Assembly (NCBI GenBank): GCA_002508315.1
Contig: DAHE01000028.1
Location: forward strand, 5,004-15,040
Direction of reading: 5' to 3'
Length of the DNA stretch: 10,037 nucleotides
Origin: Thermocladium sp. UBA166
Lineage (GTDB): Archaea; Thermoproteota; Thermoprotei; Thermoproteales; Thermocladiaceae
Translations under genes and position numbers: made by a program
Notes under the pieces: generated by a model
Told to the model about the DNA's origin: nothing
Database searches by the model: none
What the model saw: only the letters and a program-made list of their open reading frames with translations
In this document: positions 1 through 6,723 of the stretch, in pieces
Numbering within the stretch: the stretch's first letter is position 1
Layout: each line of letters starts with the position of its first letter

Positions 1-348
1 ATAGCCGGCGCCGTGGATGAGCTGTCGCCCAGGTTCAGGGAGATACAGGAAATGAGCGGGAGAGTTGCCGCCGGTAACCTAAGCGTTGAGGCGTACATAG
101 ACTCAGTGATGAGCATCTTCTCCAGGTTCAACGTGGATCCCGGGATATGGGCGGCGTTCACCACGCTGGAGGCAATGTATGCCATACAGCTATGCGGCAA
201 CGAGGCGGGCAAGTACTTCCTCGTCAGGACGATACTGGCGGGCTCGCTTCCCTTCAACCTATACGTTGCCATGCTGAACCACGTGGGGGTCGATAATCAA
301 TTCGGCGTGGAACTGTTCAAATCCCTCCTTTCCCAGTCAGAGGATTGA
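1..348 (+). CDS. Hypothetical helical protein, possibly 5'-partial
   Basis: I do not recognise this protein. From the GTG at 13 it is 111 residues, but the frame stays open to the first base of the window (codons for Ile-Ala-Gly-Ala precede the GTG), so the true start may lie outside. The GTG-GAT-GAG start resembles the pheS start further on, and GTG starts recur here, so 13 is plausible. The product looks soluble and mostly helical: an amphipathic first 40 residues, then hydrophobic helices around WAAFTTLEAMYAIQL and LPFNLYVAMLNHVG, and one Cys in QLCGNEAG. There is no signal peptide or recognised motif. It ends in an acidic SQSED tail and converges on the ribbon-helix-helix gene with a 65-base gap. 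It could be the C-terminal part of a larger protein. That it is coding is fairly likely; its function is unknown. Confidence 0.6.
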   Translation: MAGAVDELSPRFREIQEMSGRVAAGNLSVEAYIDSVMSIFSRFNVDPGIWAAFTTLEAMYAIQLCGNEAGKYFLVRTILAGSLPFNLYVAMLNHVGVDNQFGVELFKSLLSQSED

Positions 349-391
349 ATTATTCTCAACAGGAACTCTATAAGGATTGTTATTTAGGCGA

Positions 392-417
392 TTGATTTTT
401 CACTAATAGTGAATCAA
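392..417. terminator. Interrupted hairpin between convergent genes, possible bidirectional terminator
   Basis: TTGATT (392-397) pairs with AATCAA (412-417) and CACT (401-404) with AGTG (408-411), leaving a TTT bulge and an AAT loop. The core TTCACTAATAGTGAA is a near-perfect palindrome. It lies between the stop of the left-hand gene and the RHH gene, and includes the RHH stop codon (414-416). A T-run (396-400) follows the + strand gene. Archaeal termination depends mainly on T-tracts, so the role is inferred; a protein-binding palindrome is the alternative. Confidence 0.35.
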
Positions 418-623
418 CGCCCCACCAGTAATTGAAGCGCCTCCTCCCCCTGCTTGCTCCTCGCGTCCTCGCGCATCATTAAGTCCCTTATGGCTATGCG
501 TATGGCCTCGGAGCGACTTGGGAATACCCCCCTCTTTACTAAGTCATCAAGCTCCTCCAGCATTTGCTTGGGAAGGTGCACGGATATAAGTACCATCTTC
601 TCCTTGCTCTTAGTTTTAGGCAT
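414..623 (-). CDS. Ribbon-helix-helix (CopG/Arc-type) DNA-binding regulator
   Basis: This 69-residue protein fits the ribbon-helix-helix family of small dimeric transcription regulators. After a basic N-terminus (MPKTKSKEK) comes the strand MVLISVHLP (about 10-18), which in the family pairs with its partner to insert into the DNA major groove. Helix A follows (KQMLEELDDLVKRG, about 19-32), then the typical turn and helix B FPSRSEAIRIAIRDLMM (34-50). The last 19 residues are charged and short, so there is no obvious ligand domain as in NikR. The ATG at 623 is supported by a TATA-like box 28 bases upstream. No toxin partner is adjacent: the next gene on the same strand is atpB, with its own promoter. 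RHH proteins often repress their own gene, and inverted repeats lie near its promoter (633-650 and 674-683). The target is unknown. Confidence 0.88.
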   Translation of the reverse strand: MPKTKSKEKMVLISVHLPKQMLEELDDLVKRGVFPSRSEAIRIAIRDLMMREDARSKQGEEALQLLVGR

Positions 624-632
624 GGAGGAGGT

Positions 633-650
633 AAACCAGGGGACCGGTTT
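633..650. promoter_or_regulatory. Inverted repeat over the RHH gene's transcription start region, candidate operator
   Basis: AAACC (633-637) and GGTTT (646-650) form an inverted repeat with an 8-base spacer; ACCGGT within it is itself palindromic. It lies between the RHH start codon and its TATA box and touches the box, where an autorepressor would block transcription. Operator function is inferred from position only. Confidence 0.25.
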
Positions 651-654
651 TTAA
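648..654 (-). promoter_or_regulatory. TATA-like box of the RHH gene
   Basis: On the minus strand the sequence reads AACGTTAAAAACC. The TTAAAAA core is centred 28 bases before the ATG at 623, so transcription would begin at or next to the start codon (a leaderless mRNA). Confidence 0.5.
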
Positions 655-687
655 CGTTGTGGTTCATATTAAACGTATATACGATCA

Positions 688-2133
688 TCAGGACCTAGGC
701 GCCGCCGTCCTGCCCTGCGTCCCCTCATCCTTGACTGACTCAAATATGGGCGATCTGTAGTACCTCCGCGAGACCTCTGATGGCACGTTGGTTAATTCAT
801 CCTCCGGCAGAATGCTTAAGGCGTCCCACGCTATGTCGAGGGTGGCCTCGAAGCTCCTCCTCTCGTAGTACCCCTGGGATATGAATCTCTTCTCGAACTC
901 CCCGGCGAACCTCAAGTACCTCCTCTCCCTCCAGCTTAGGTTGTTCTCCCCCACCAGTACAGCTAAGTTCCGTATGTCGGACGCCCTCGCGTACGCCGAT
1001 ATTAATTGATTGGCGACGTACTTATGATCCTCCCTCGTCTTTCCCTCGCCTATTGCGTCCTTCATCAGCCTGGAGAGGCTCATCAACACATCGAAGGGCG
1101 GGTATACGCCCCTCCCCCACAGGGAGCGGGACAGGACCAGCTGCCCCTCAGTTATGTAGCCGGACAGGTCGGGTATTGGATGCGTTATGTCGTCGTGGGG
1201 CATGGTTAGTATGGGGAACTGCGTCACGCTTCCCTTCCTTCCATGAGCCCTGCCGGCCCTCTCGTATATGGATGCCAGGTCGGTGTACATATAGCCCGGG
1301 TACCCCCTCCTGCCCGGCAGCTCTCCCTTGGATGACGAGAGCTCCCTGAGCGCCTCGGCGTAATTAGTCAAGTCAGTCAGGATTACCAGGACGTGGTAGT
1401 CCAGCCACCACGCTAGGTACTCCGCTATGGTCAACGCGATCCTCGGTGTGAGTATCCTCTCCGCCACGGGGTCGCTGGCGAGGTTGAGCACCATGACTAG
1501 CCTCCGCAGCGCGCCCGTCCTCCTGAACTCGTCCAGGAAGAACAGCGCCTCCTCCGTCTTCAACCCAATTGCTGCGAACACTATGGCAAACTCCGACTCG
1601 GCCCCCCTCACAGTTGCCTGCCTCGCGGCTTGCGCAGCCATCATGTTGTGCGGCAAACCCGTTCCGCTGAATATGGGGAGCTTCTGCCCCCTAACCATGG
1701 TGTAAAGCCCATCTATGGCGCTTATCCCCGTCTCTATGGGCTCCTCCGGGTAATCCCTGGCGTACGGGTTGAGGGGCTCGCCGTTGACGTCCAGGAAATC
1801 CTCGGCTGGGGGCATGGGCAGCCCATCCCGGGGCTCCCCCCTCCCGTTGAGCACCCTCCCCAGCAAGTCCTCGCTGACCCTGACGTCGAAAGTCTCACCC
1901 CTGAACCTCACCGTTGATCCAAGGGCCGGCAAGCCCAGCGTGCCCGTCAATACCTGCGCCACCGCGTAGTCCGGCCCCACCTCCACGACCTGCACCAACC
2001 TAGGCTCCCCGTCCGGCCCCTCCACCTCGCCTATCTCGCCGTAGGCAACGTTCCTGGTCCTCCTTATGACTATGAGAGGGCCCTTGACCTCGCTCACGGT
2101 CTTATAGCCCTGAACGCCCCTTATCTGCTGCAT
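688..2133 (-). CDS. atpB: A-type (V-type) ATP synthase subunit B
   Basis: This is the non-catalytic B subunit of the archaeal A1AO ATP synthase, which alternates with catalytic A subunits in the cytoplasmic A1 head and couples ion flow across the membrane to ATP synthesis. The 481 residues slightly exceed the usual 460-470. Family features seen: an N-terminal beta-barrel domain opening with TVSEVKGPLIVI (12-23); the degenerate nucleotide loop SGTGLPHN (156-163), lacking the Walker A lysine as expected for B subunits; MPHDDITHPIPDLSGYITEG (311-330); and the alpha/beta family signature PPFDVLMSLS (345-354). The C-terminus ends in a loosely conserved basic tail. The ATG at 2133 is supported by a TATA box about 25 bases upstream. 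No other ATPase subunit is in the window, so atpB is transcribed alone, divergently from the peptidase gene. Confidence 0.97.
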   Translation of the reverse strand: MQQIRGVQGYKTVSEVKGPLIVIRRTRNVAYGEIGEVEGPDGEPRLVQVVEVGPDYAVAQVLTGTLGLPALGSTVRFRGETFDVRVSEDLLGRVLNGRGEPRDGLPMPPAEDFLDVNGEPLNPYARDYPEEPIETGISAIDGLYTMVRGQKLPIFSGTGLPHNMMAAQAARQATVRGAESEFAIVFAAIGLKTEEALFFLDEFRRTGALRRLVMVLNLASDPVAERILTPRIALTIAEYLAWWLDYHVLVILTDLTNYAEALRELSSSKGELPGRRGYPGYMYTDLASIYERAGRAHGRKGSVTQFPILTMPHDDITHPIPDLSGYITEGQLVLSRSLWGRGVYPPFDVLMSLSRLMKDAIGEGKTREDHKYVANQLISAYARASDIRNLAVLVGENNLSWRERRYLRFAGEFEKRFISQGYYERRSFEATLDIAWDALSILPEDELTNVPSEVSRRYYRSPIFESVKDEGTQGRTAAPRS

Positions 2134-2155
2134 GGATCTACCCCCGACATAAGCG

Positions 2156-2161
2156 TTTTAA
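2156..2161 (-). promoter_or_regulatory. TATA box of atpB
   Basis: The minus strand reads AATACTTAAAACGC, with TTAAAA centred 25.5 bases before the atpB ATG. This predicts a leaderless transcript. It lies in the 94-base divergent spacer shared with the peptidase gene. Confidence 0.6.
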
Positions 2162-2200
2162 GTATTTTGCACCTGGACGCATGCATGGAGGCAGCAATGC

Positions 2201-2206
2201 TTTAAA
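2201..2206 (+). promoter_or_regulatory. TATA box of the S9 peptidase gene
   Basis: TTTAAA is centred about 24.5 bases before the ATG at 2228, again predicting a leaderless mRNA. It is immediately preceded by GCAGCAATGC (2191-2200), a sequence that recurs before the pheS and KDG kinase TATA boxes. Confidence 0.6.
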
Positions 2207-2227
2207 CCTTTAAGTCCCCTTGCCCCC

Positions 2228-4120
2228 ATGAGGAGGCCGCAGCCGAACGACGTGTACCTATTCAAGTTAATACACCAGGCCCGCACTAATGGTCGCTTGA
2301 CGGCGTTCACGGTGACTCAGATGAGGGAGAACGAGTACGTCAGCGACATATGGATCAGCGATGGGGTCAAGGCCTGGCAATTCACTCGCGGGGGCTCCGA
2401 CTCAAGCCCGGCATGGTCCCCCGACGGGTCCCGCATCGCGTTCCTCTCCAGGAGGGGCGCGAAGCCGGAGGAGAGGTGGGTTCAGTTAATGGTGGCGGAC
2501 CTCTCCAACCTCGCCGGCGAGGCGAGGCCTCTGGTCAAGCGGGAGGGCATATCAAGCATAAAGTGGTCCAGGGATGGGAAGTTCATATACTTCACGGGCC
2601 CCGTGGGGAAGGCGGACGAGGATGTGAAGGTGATTGAGCGGATACCCATATGGTTCAACGGGAGGGGCTTCACGTACGGGGTCAGGAATCACTTGTTCCG
2701 AGTCGATGCCGAGACAGGCGATGCGCAGCAATTGACGAGCGGCGACGTTGATGTGGTGGCGTTCGACGTGTTGGACGACGCGATACTGGCGGTATCCAGC
2801 CAGGAACTCAAGCCCTTCGAGACTGAGATACACGTGTTGAGGGGGTCCAGGATGGAGCGCGTGAGCAGGGAGAGGCTGAGCGTGGAGTCAATAACGTGGC
2901 TCCCAGGCGAGGAGGGGGCGCTGGCCGTGGGCAATGACTTGCATAGGGGAACGGTTACCCACAATAGGCTGCTGCGAGTTGACTTGAGTGGATCCGTGAA
3001 GGACTTGCTCGGCGATTTCCCCCTGGAGGTGGGGAACAGCCTCAACAGCGATATGAGGGGCTCCCCGCCCGACGTTCGGGTGGACATCGATGGGTCCCTC
3101 GCCATCTTCCCAGTCAACGAGGCCGGCTCCGTGAACTTGTACGGGCTTGACCTCTCCTCGGGCCGGTTGAGCCGCGTGACTGATGGGGAGTGGAGCGTGG
3201 AGAGCTTCTCCTCAAGGAATGGACTGCTCGCCTTCACGGCAATGAGCGCAGCCGCTCCGGCAGAGCTGTTCCTAATGGACGCCGGGAGGCCGAGGCGGGT
3301 GACGTCATTCAATGATGGAGTGACGTCCTCGCTCCAGTTGAGCCGCCCCGCTCACTTCAGGTTCAACGCCAGCGACGGCGCCGCGATAGATGGGTGGGTC
3401 ATTATGCCCCAGTCGGAGGGGAGGCGGGCGGCTGTCGTGGAGATCCATGGAGGGCCCAAGACCATGTACGGCAACGCCTTCATGTTCGAGTTCCACCTCT
3501 TGTCCTCGGAATTCGCCGTCATCTACATGAACCCCCGCGGCAGCGCTGGGTATGATGAGGCGTTCGCCGATATACGCGGCCACTACGGGGAGAGGGATTA
3601 CATGGATATAATGGAGGGGGTGGACTACGCGGTGTCGAAGTTCCCCATAGACAGATCGAGGATCGGCGTCATCGGGGGATCGTATGGGGGCTTCATGGTT
3701 AACTGGATAGTGACGCACACCAGCAAGTTCAAGGCAGCGATCAGCGAGAGATCCATAAGCAATTGGCTCCACTTCTTCGGCACCAGCGATATAGGGTTCT
3801 TCTTCGGGAGCGACCACGTGGCTGGGGACCTCTCCTCCGATCCCTGGAGCAATCAATCCAAGTTCCTCGAGAAGTCCCCAATAAGCTACGTGAAGTCGGT
3901 GGAGACGCCCATAATGATAATTCACTCCACGGAGGATTATAGGTGCTACGTGGGGGAGGCGGTTCAGTTCTTCACGGCGTTGAGGTACAACGGCAAGGCC
4001 GCCCGCCTCGTCCTCTTCCCTGGCGAGAACCACGACCTAAGCAGGACGGGCAAGCCCCTTCACAGGGTGGATAGGCTGGCCAAGATAATGGATTGGTTCG
4101 TCGATCACTTGAATAAATAA
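2228..4120 (+). CDS. S9 family peptidase, acylaminoacyl-peptidase type
   Basis: This 630-residue serine peptidase belongs to the prolyl oligopeptidase clan (S9), which cleaves short peptides; the closest type appears to be the acylaminoacyl-releasing enzymes that remove N-acylated residues. The N-terminal two thirds show beta-propeller repeats of the PD40/TolB type (SPAWSPDGSRIAFLSRRG at 60-77; ISSIKWSRDGKFIYFTG at 108-124). The C-terminal alpha/beta-hydrolase carries HGGP (407-410, oxyanion loop region), NPRGSAGYDEAF, the nucleophile elbow GGSYGG with Ser485, Asp570 in HSTEDYRC and His602 in GENHDLSR, so the triad is complete. There is no signal peptide, so it is probably cytoplasmic and acts on peptides that have left the proteasome. 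The ATG fits the TATA spacing. Substrate preference (acylaminoacyl versus dipeptidyl or oligopeptidyl) cannot be decided from sequence alone. Confidence 0.93.
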   Translation: MRRPQPNDVYLFKLIHQARTNGRLTAFTVTQMRENEYVSDIWISDGVKAWQFTRGGSDSSPAWSPDGSRIAFLSRRGAKPEERWVQLMVADLSNLAGEARPLVKREGISSIKWSRDGKFIYFTGPVGKADEDVKVIERIPIWFNGRGFTYGVRNHLFRVDAETGDAQQLTSGDVDVVAFDVLDDAILAVSSQELKPFETEIHVLRGSRMERVSRERLSVESITWLPGEEGALAVGNDLHRGTVTHNRLLRVDLSGSVKDLLGDFPLEVGNSLNSDMRGSPPDVRVDIDGSLAIFPVNEAGSVNLYGLDLSSGRLSRVTDGEWSVESFSSRNGLLAFTAMSAAAPAELFLMDAGRPRRVTSFNDGVTSSLQLSRPAHFRFNASDGAAIDGWVIMPQSEGRRAAVVEIHGGPKTMYGNAFMFEFHLLSSEFAVIYMNPRGSAGYDEAFADIRGHYGERDYMDIMEGVDYAVSKFPIDRSRIGVIGGSYGGFMVNWIVTHTSKFKAAISERSISNWLHFFGTSDIGFFFGSDHVAGDLSSDPWSNQSKFLEKSPISYVKSVETPIMIIHSTEDYRCYVGEAVQFFTALRYNGKAARLVLFPGENHDLSRTGKPLHRVDRLAKIMDWFVDHLNK

Positions 4121-4129
4121 TAGCAATGC

Positions 4130-4136
4130 ATTAAAG
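4130..4136 (+). promoter_or_regulatory. TATA box of pheS
   Basis: ATTAAAG is centred about 24 bases before the GTG at 4157, which favours that GTG as the start of a leaderless mRNA. It is preceded by AGCAATGC (4122-4129), shared with the peptidase promoter. Confidence 0.55.
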
Positions 4137-4156
4137 CGGAGCCGTGGCTTGCCTCC

Positions 4157-5674
4157 GTGGATGAGTTGAGGGTAACCGAGCTGGCGTTCAATATCTTGCT
4201 GAGGGCGTCGAAGGGCCCTGTCAGGCTTGATGACGTCGCGCGGGAAATGGGGGTGGAGCCGAGCTCCTTGATGCGGACCGTTATGGAGCTCTCATCTAGG
4301 GGGCTGTTGGAGGTGGGCAAGGCTGTCGAGTACACCTATGAGTTGACTGAGGAGGGGCGCAGGTATTTGAGCATCGGGTCGCCGGAGGCCAGGCTCGTCA
4401 AGGTGCTCACGGCGTGCCGCTGCTCCCCGAGGCCGGACGAGGTGGCGAGTAGGGCCAGGGAGGTCGGCGTCGAGCTGCAGGAGGGGGAGGTTAGGATAGC
4501 GATAAGCAACGCAGCCAGGCTGGGCCTCATACAAGTAGTCAACGGCCGCGTAGCCCTGCGCGGCGAGCCGGGGGAAGGGGGGGATCCGGTCAGGGCCGCG
4601 CTGGAATCAGTGGCCCGCGGGGTCACCGTGGGCGACCTGCCCCAGTTGATTAGGAGGGGCTTGGTGAGGCGCAGGGAGCGGTCCGCGATAACGATAAAGC
4701 CAGCGAGCGGGCTGGCGGAGCTGCTGGGGAGAGGCGCGATAAAGCCGGCCAGGCTGGTGACTGCGTTGACCAGCGAATTGATCCGAAGCGGGGAGTGGCG
4801 CAGGGTGGAGTTGAAGGCGTTCGACCCCTCGGTTCCAACGCCGGTTCTCCTCCCCACCGGCCGCCACTTCTACGGGGAGTTCATCGACTTCCTGAAGGAG
4901 ATCTATGAATCGATGGGGTTCCAGGAAACCTACGGCCCATACGTGGAGCTGGAGTTCTGGAACTTCGATGCTCTATTCCAGGCCCAGGACCACCCCGCCA
5001 GGGAGATCCATGACACGTTCTTCGTCGATGCCCCGCACGGGCGCGGCGTGCCCGAGGGCTTGCTCAGCAAGGTCGCCGCAGTCCATGAGGGCGGGGGAGG
5101 CACTGGGTCCCTTGGCTGGAGGTACAAGTGGAGCGCGGAGAAGGCTCTCTCCCTCGTGCTTCGCTCCCAGGCCACGGCGGTCAGCGTGCGGTCCCTGGCC
5201 TCCCGGGGCGATGGGGAGTATAGGTCGTTCACTATAGATAGGGTGTTCAGGCCAGAGCTCCTGGACGCCAAGCACTCCATGGAGTTCCATCAAGCCGACG
5301 GCATTATGGTTGGGCGGGGCCTCACTTTTAAGCACCTACTGGGGTTCCACGAGGAGTTCGCGAGGAGGCTGGGCATGAGGAAGGTCATGTTCAAGCCATC
5401 CTACTTCCCCTTCACCAGCCCCAGCGCTGAGATATACATGCTTCACGGGGAGCTGGGGTGGATTGAGGTGGGGGGCACCGGGGTGTTCAGGCCTGAGGTA
5501 TTGGCTCCCCTGGGCATTAGGGAGTCCAGGGTGTTGGCCTTCGGAATGGGAGTGGACAGGCTCGCCATGGTCGTCATGGGAATAAGCGACATACGTGATT
5601 TAATGTCCGCCAACGTGGAGGAGCTACAGCGGAACAGGGGTAGGCTGGTTATGGCGTTGAGGGCGATGGCATAG
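4157..5674 (+). CDS. pheS: Phenylalanyl-tRNA synthetase alpha subunit
   Basis: This is the catalytic alpha subunit of cytoplasmic PheRS, which charges tRNA-Phe as an alpha2-beta2 enzyme. The 505-residue length is normal for the archaeal/eukaryotic form. Residues 1 to about 75 form a winged helix (VTELAFNILLRASKGPVRLD to YELTEEGRRYL) and a second, less clear one follows to about 135; such modules bind tRNA in the eukaryotic enzyme. The class II core has motif 1 (254-283, through WNFDALFQAQDHPARE), motif 2 (FRPELLDAKHSMEFHQADG, 364-382), the phenylalanine-pocket region KPSYFPFTSPSAEI (413-426) and motif 3 (GMGVDRLAMVVMG, 463-475). The TATA box supports the GTG start. The beta subunit gene pheT is not in the window, so the two are apparently unlinked. 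The gene is separated by 36 bases on each side from neighbours with their own promoters. Confidence 0.97.
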   Translation: MDELRVTELAFNILLRASKGPVRLDDVAREMGVEPSSLMRTVMELSSRGLLEVGKAVEYTYELTEEGRRYLSIGSPEARLVKVLTACRCSPRPDEVASRAREVGVELQEGEVRIAISNAARLGLIQVVNGRVALRGEPGEGGDPVRAALESVARGVTVGDLPQLIRRGLVRRRERSAITIKPASGLAELLGRGAIKPARLVTALTSELIRSGEWRRVELKAFDPSVPTPVLLPTGRHFYGEFIDFLKEIYESMGFQETYGPYVELEFWNFDALFQAQDHPAREIHDTFFVDAPHGRGVPEGLLSKVAAVHEGGGGTGSLGWRYKWSAEKALSLVLRSQATAVSVRSLASRGDGEYRSFTIDRVFRPELLDAKHSMEFHQADGIMVGRGLTFKHLLGFHEEFARRLGMRKVMFKPSYFPFTSPSAEIYMLHGELGWIEVGGTGVFRPEVLAPLGIRESRVLAFGMGVDRLAMVVMGISDIRDLMSANVEELQRNRGRLVMALRAMA

Positions 5675-5683
5675 GCAGCATGC

Positions 5684-5689
5684 TTAAAA
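5684..5689 (+). promoter_or_regulatory. TATA box of the KDG kinase gene
   Basis: TTAAAA is centred 24.5 bases before the ATG at 5711, favouring it over the in-frame ATG at 5717. It is preceded by GCAGCATGC (5675-5683), resembling the element before the peptidase and pheS boxes. Confidence 0.6.
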
Positions 5690-5710
5690 CCGGGCCGCGG
5701 CTTAACCGTA

Positions 5711-6679
5711 ATGCCCATGGATATAATCGCCGTGGGGGAACCCCTCGTTCAATTAAATGCGGTCACCCAAGGCCCGCTTCGCCACGTTCAGTACTTCGAG
5801 AAGCACTCCACTGGGTCTGAGGCCAATGTGTGCGTGGCGGCCGCTAGGCTAGGCATGAGGAGCGGCTTGATAACTAGGCTGGGGAACGACGAGTTCGGGT
5901 TATTCATACGCGACTGGCTGAGGGGTGAGGGCGTGGACGTCTCCCGAGTCGTGATGGACGGCGAGCACCCCACCGGCATTTACTTCGTCCAGCGCGGGTA
6001 CCCAGTGCCCGGCGTCAGCGACGTGGTTTACTACAGGCACGGCTCTGCGGCATCGTTCCTATCGGAGGGAGACGTGGATTACGATTACGTGAGGGAGGCG
6101 AGGGTCCTTCACACCACGGGCATAACCCTGGCGATAAGCGAGTCCGCCAGGTCAGCGGCTATGCGGGCGATGGATGAGGCGAGGAGGGCCGGGGCGCTGG
6201 TGTCCCTTGACCTCAACATACGCAGGAAGCTCTGGAGGAGCGTGGATGAGGCGATAGGCGTGGTGGGGAAGGCCATGGCCAAGGCCGACATCGTCTTCAT
6301 GGATGAGGAGGAGGCCTCCATGATACTGGGCGTTGAGGAGGCGGGCGCGGCGTTCAGGGAGGCGGAGAGGAGGTTCGGGATAACGAAGGCCGTGCTGAAG
6401 CTGGGCAGGAGGGGCTCCGTGGCTAGGTGGGATGGAGATGAGGAACGCGTTAATGCATTTGATGTGCCCGTCGAGGACCCGATAGGGGCTGGGGATGCGT
6501 ATGTAGGCGTCCTCCTATCCTCCATGTTGAAGGGCATGGGGTTGAGGAAGTCGATGATCAGGGCATCCGCGGCGGCCGCAATGGTGGTGACGGTGAGGGG
6601 GGATGAGGAGAACCTACCCAGGGAGGGGGATATAGACGTATTCCTCAAGGGGTTCGGTGGGGATATAGATCTTAGGTGA
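5711..6679 (+). CDS. kdgK: 2-keto-3-deoxygluconate kinase (PfkB family)
   Basis: This 322-residue ribokinase/PfkB sugar kinase closely resembles, from memory, the characterised Sulfolobus KDG kinase: it shares GEPLVQ near the start, GPLRHVQYFEKH, TGIYFVQRGYPVP, VVYYRHGSA, LHTTGITLAISESA, LDLNIRRKLW and VTVRGDEE. It would phosphorylate 2-keto-3-deoxygluconate (and probably the galactonate epimer) to the 6-phosphate in the semi-phosphorylative branch of the archaeal Entner-Doudoroff pathway. PfkB signature 1 is around GSEANVCVAAARLG. Signature 2 is DPIGAGDAYVGVLL, where Asp262 of GAGD is the expected catalytic base; Ile replaces the usual Thr before GAGD. The aldolase and dehydratase of the pathway are not in the window. 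Transcription appears to be from its own promoter. Confidence 0.92.
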   Translation: MPMDIIAVGEPLVQLNAVTQGPLRHVQYFEKHSTGSEANVCVAAARLGMRSGLITRLGNDEFGLFIRDWLRGEGVDVSRVVMDGEHPTGIYFVQRGYPVPGVSDVVYYRHGSAASFLSEGDVDYDYVREARVLHTTGITLAISESARSAAMRAMDEARRAGALVSLDLNIRRKLWRSVDEAIGVVGKAMAKADIVFMDEEEASMILGVEEAGAAFREAERRFGITKAVLKLGRRGSVARWDGDEERVNAFDVPVEDPIGAGDAYVGVLLSSMLKGMGLRKSMIRASAAAAMVVTVRGDEENLPREGDIDVFLKGFGGDIDLR

Positions 6680-6696
6680 CTCCCTGAAGGAAAAGA

Positions 6697-6703
6697 TATT
6701 AAG
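6697..6703 (+). promoter_or_regulatory. TATA-like box of the basic-tail protein gene
   Basis: TATTAAG is centred 24 bases before the GTG at 6724, which supports that GTG as the start and predicts a leaderless mRNA. Confidence 0.5.
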
Positions 6704-6723
6704 CCCGCCTAGGCGGCTTCAAC

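Noticed and set aside
1006..1969. Overlapping plus-strand open frames opposite atpB
   Set aside because: These are shadows of atpB in other frames, with no independent start signal.
2689..4033. Two long minus-strand open frames (207 and 242 codons) opposite the S9 peptidase gene
   Set aside because: They are antisense to a gene with a complete catalytic triad and family motifs, show low-complexity Ser/Leu- or Arg/His-rich translations, and have no promoter; such frames arise from G+C-rich codon bias.
4336..5335. Several minus-strand open frames opposite pheS
   Set aside because: pheS motifs 1-3 on the plus strand are unambiguous; the antisense translations are compositionally odd and unlike any family I know.
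6109..6648. 179-codon minus-strand open frame opposite the KDG kinase gene
   Set aside because: The translation is Ser/Ala/Pro-rich and lacks recognisable motifs, while the plus strand encodes a clear PfkB kinase.
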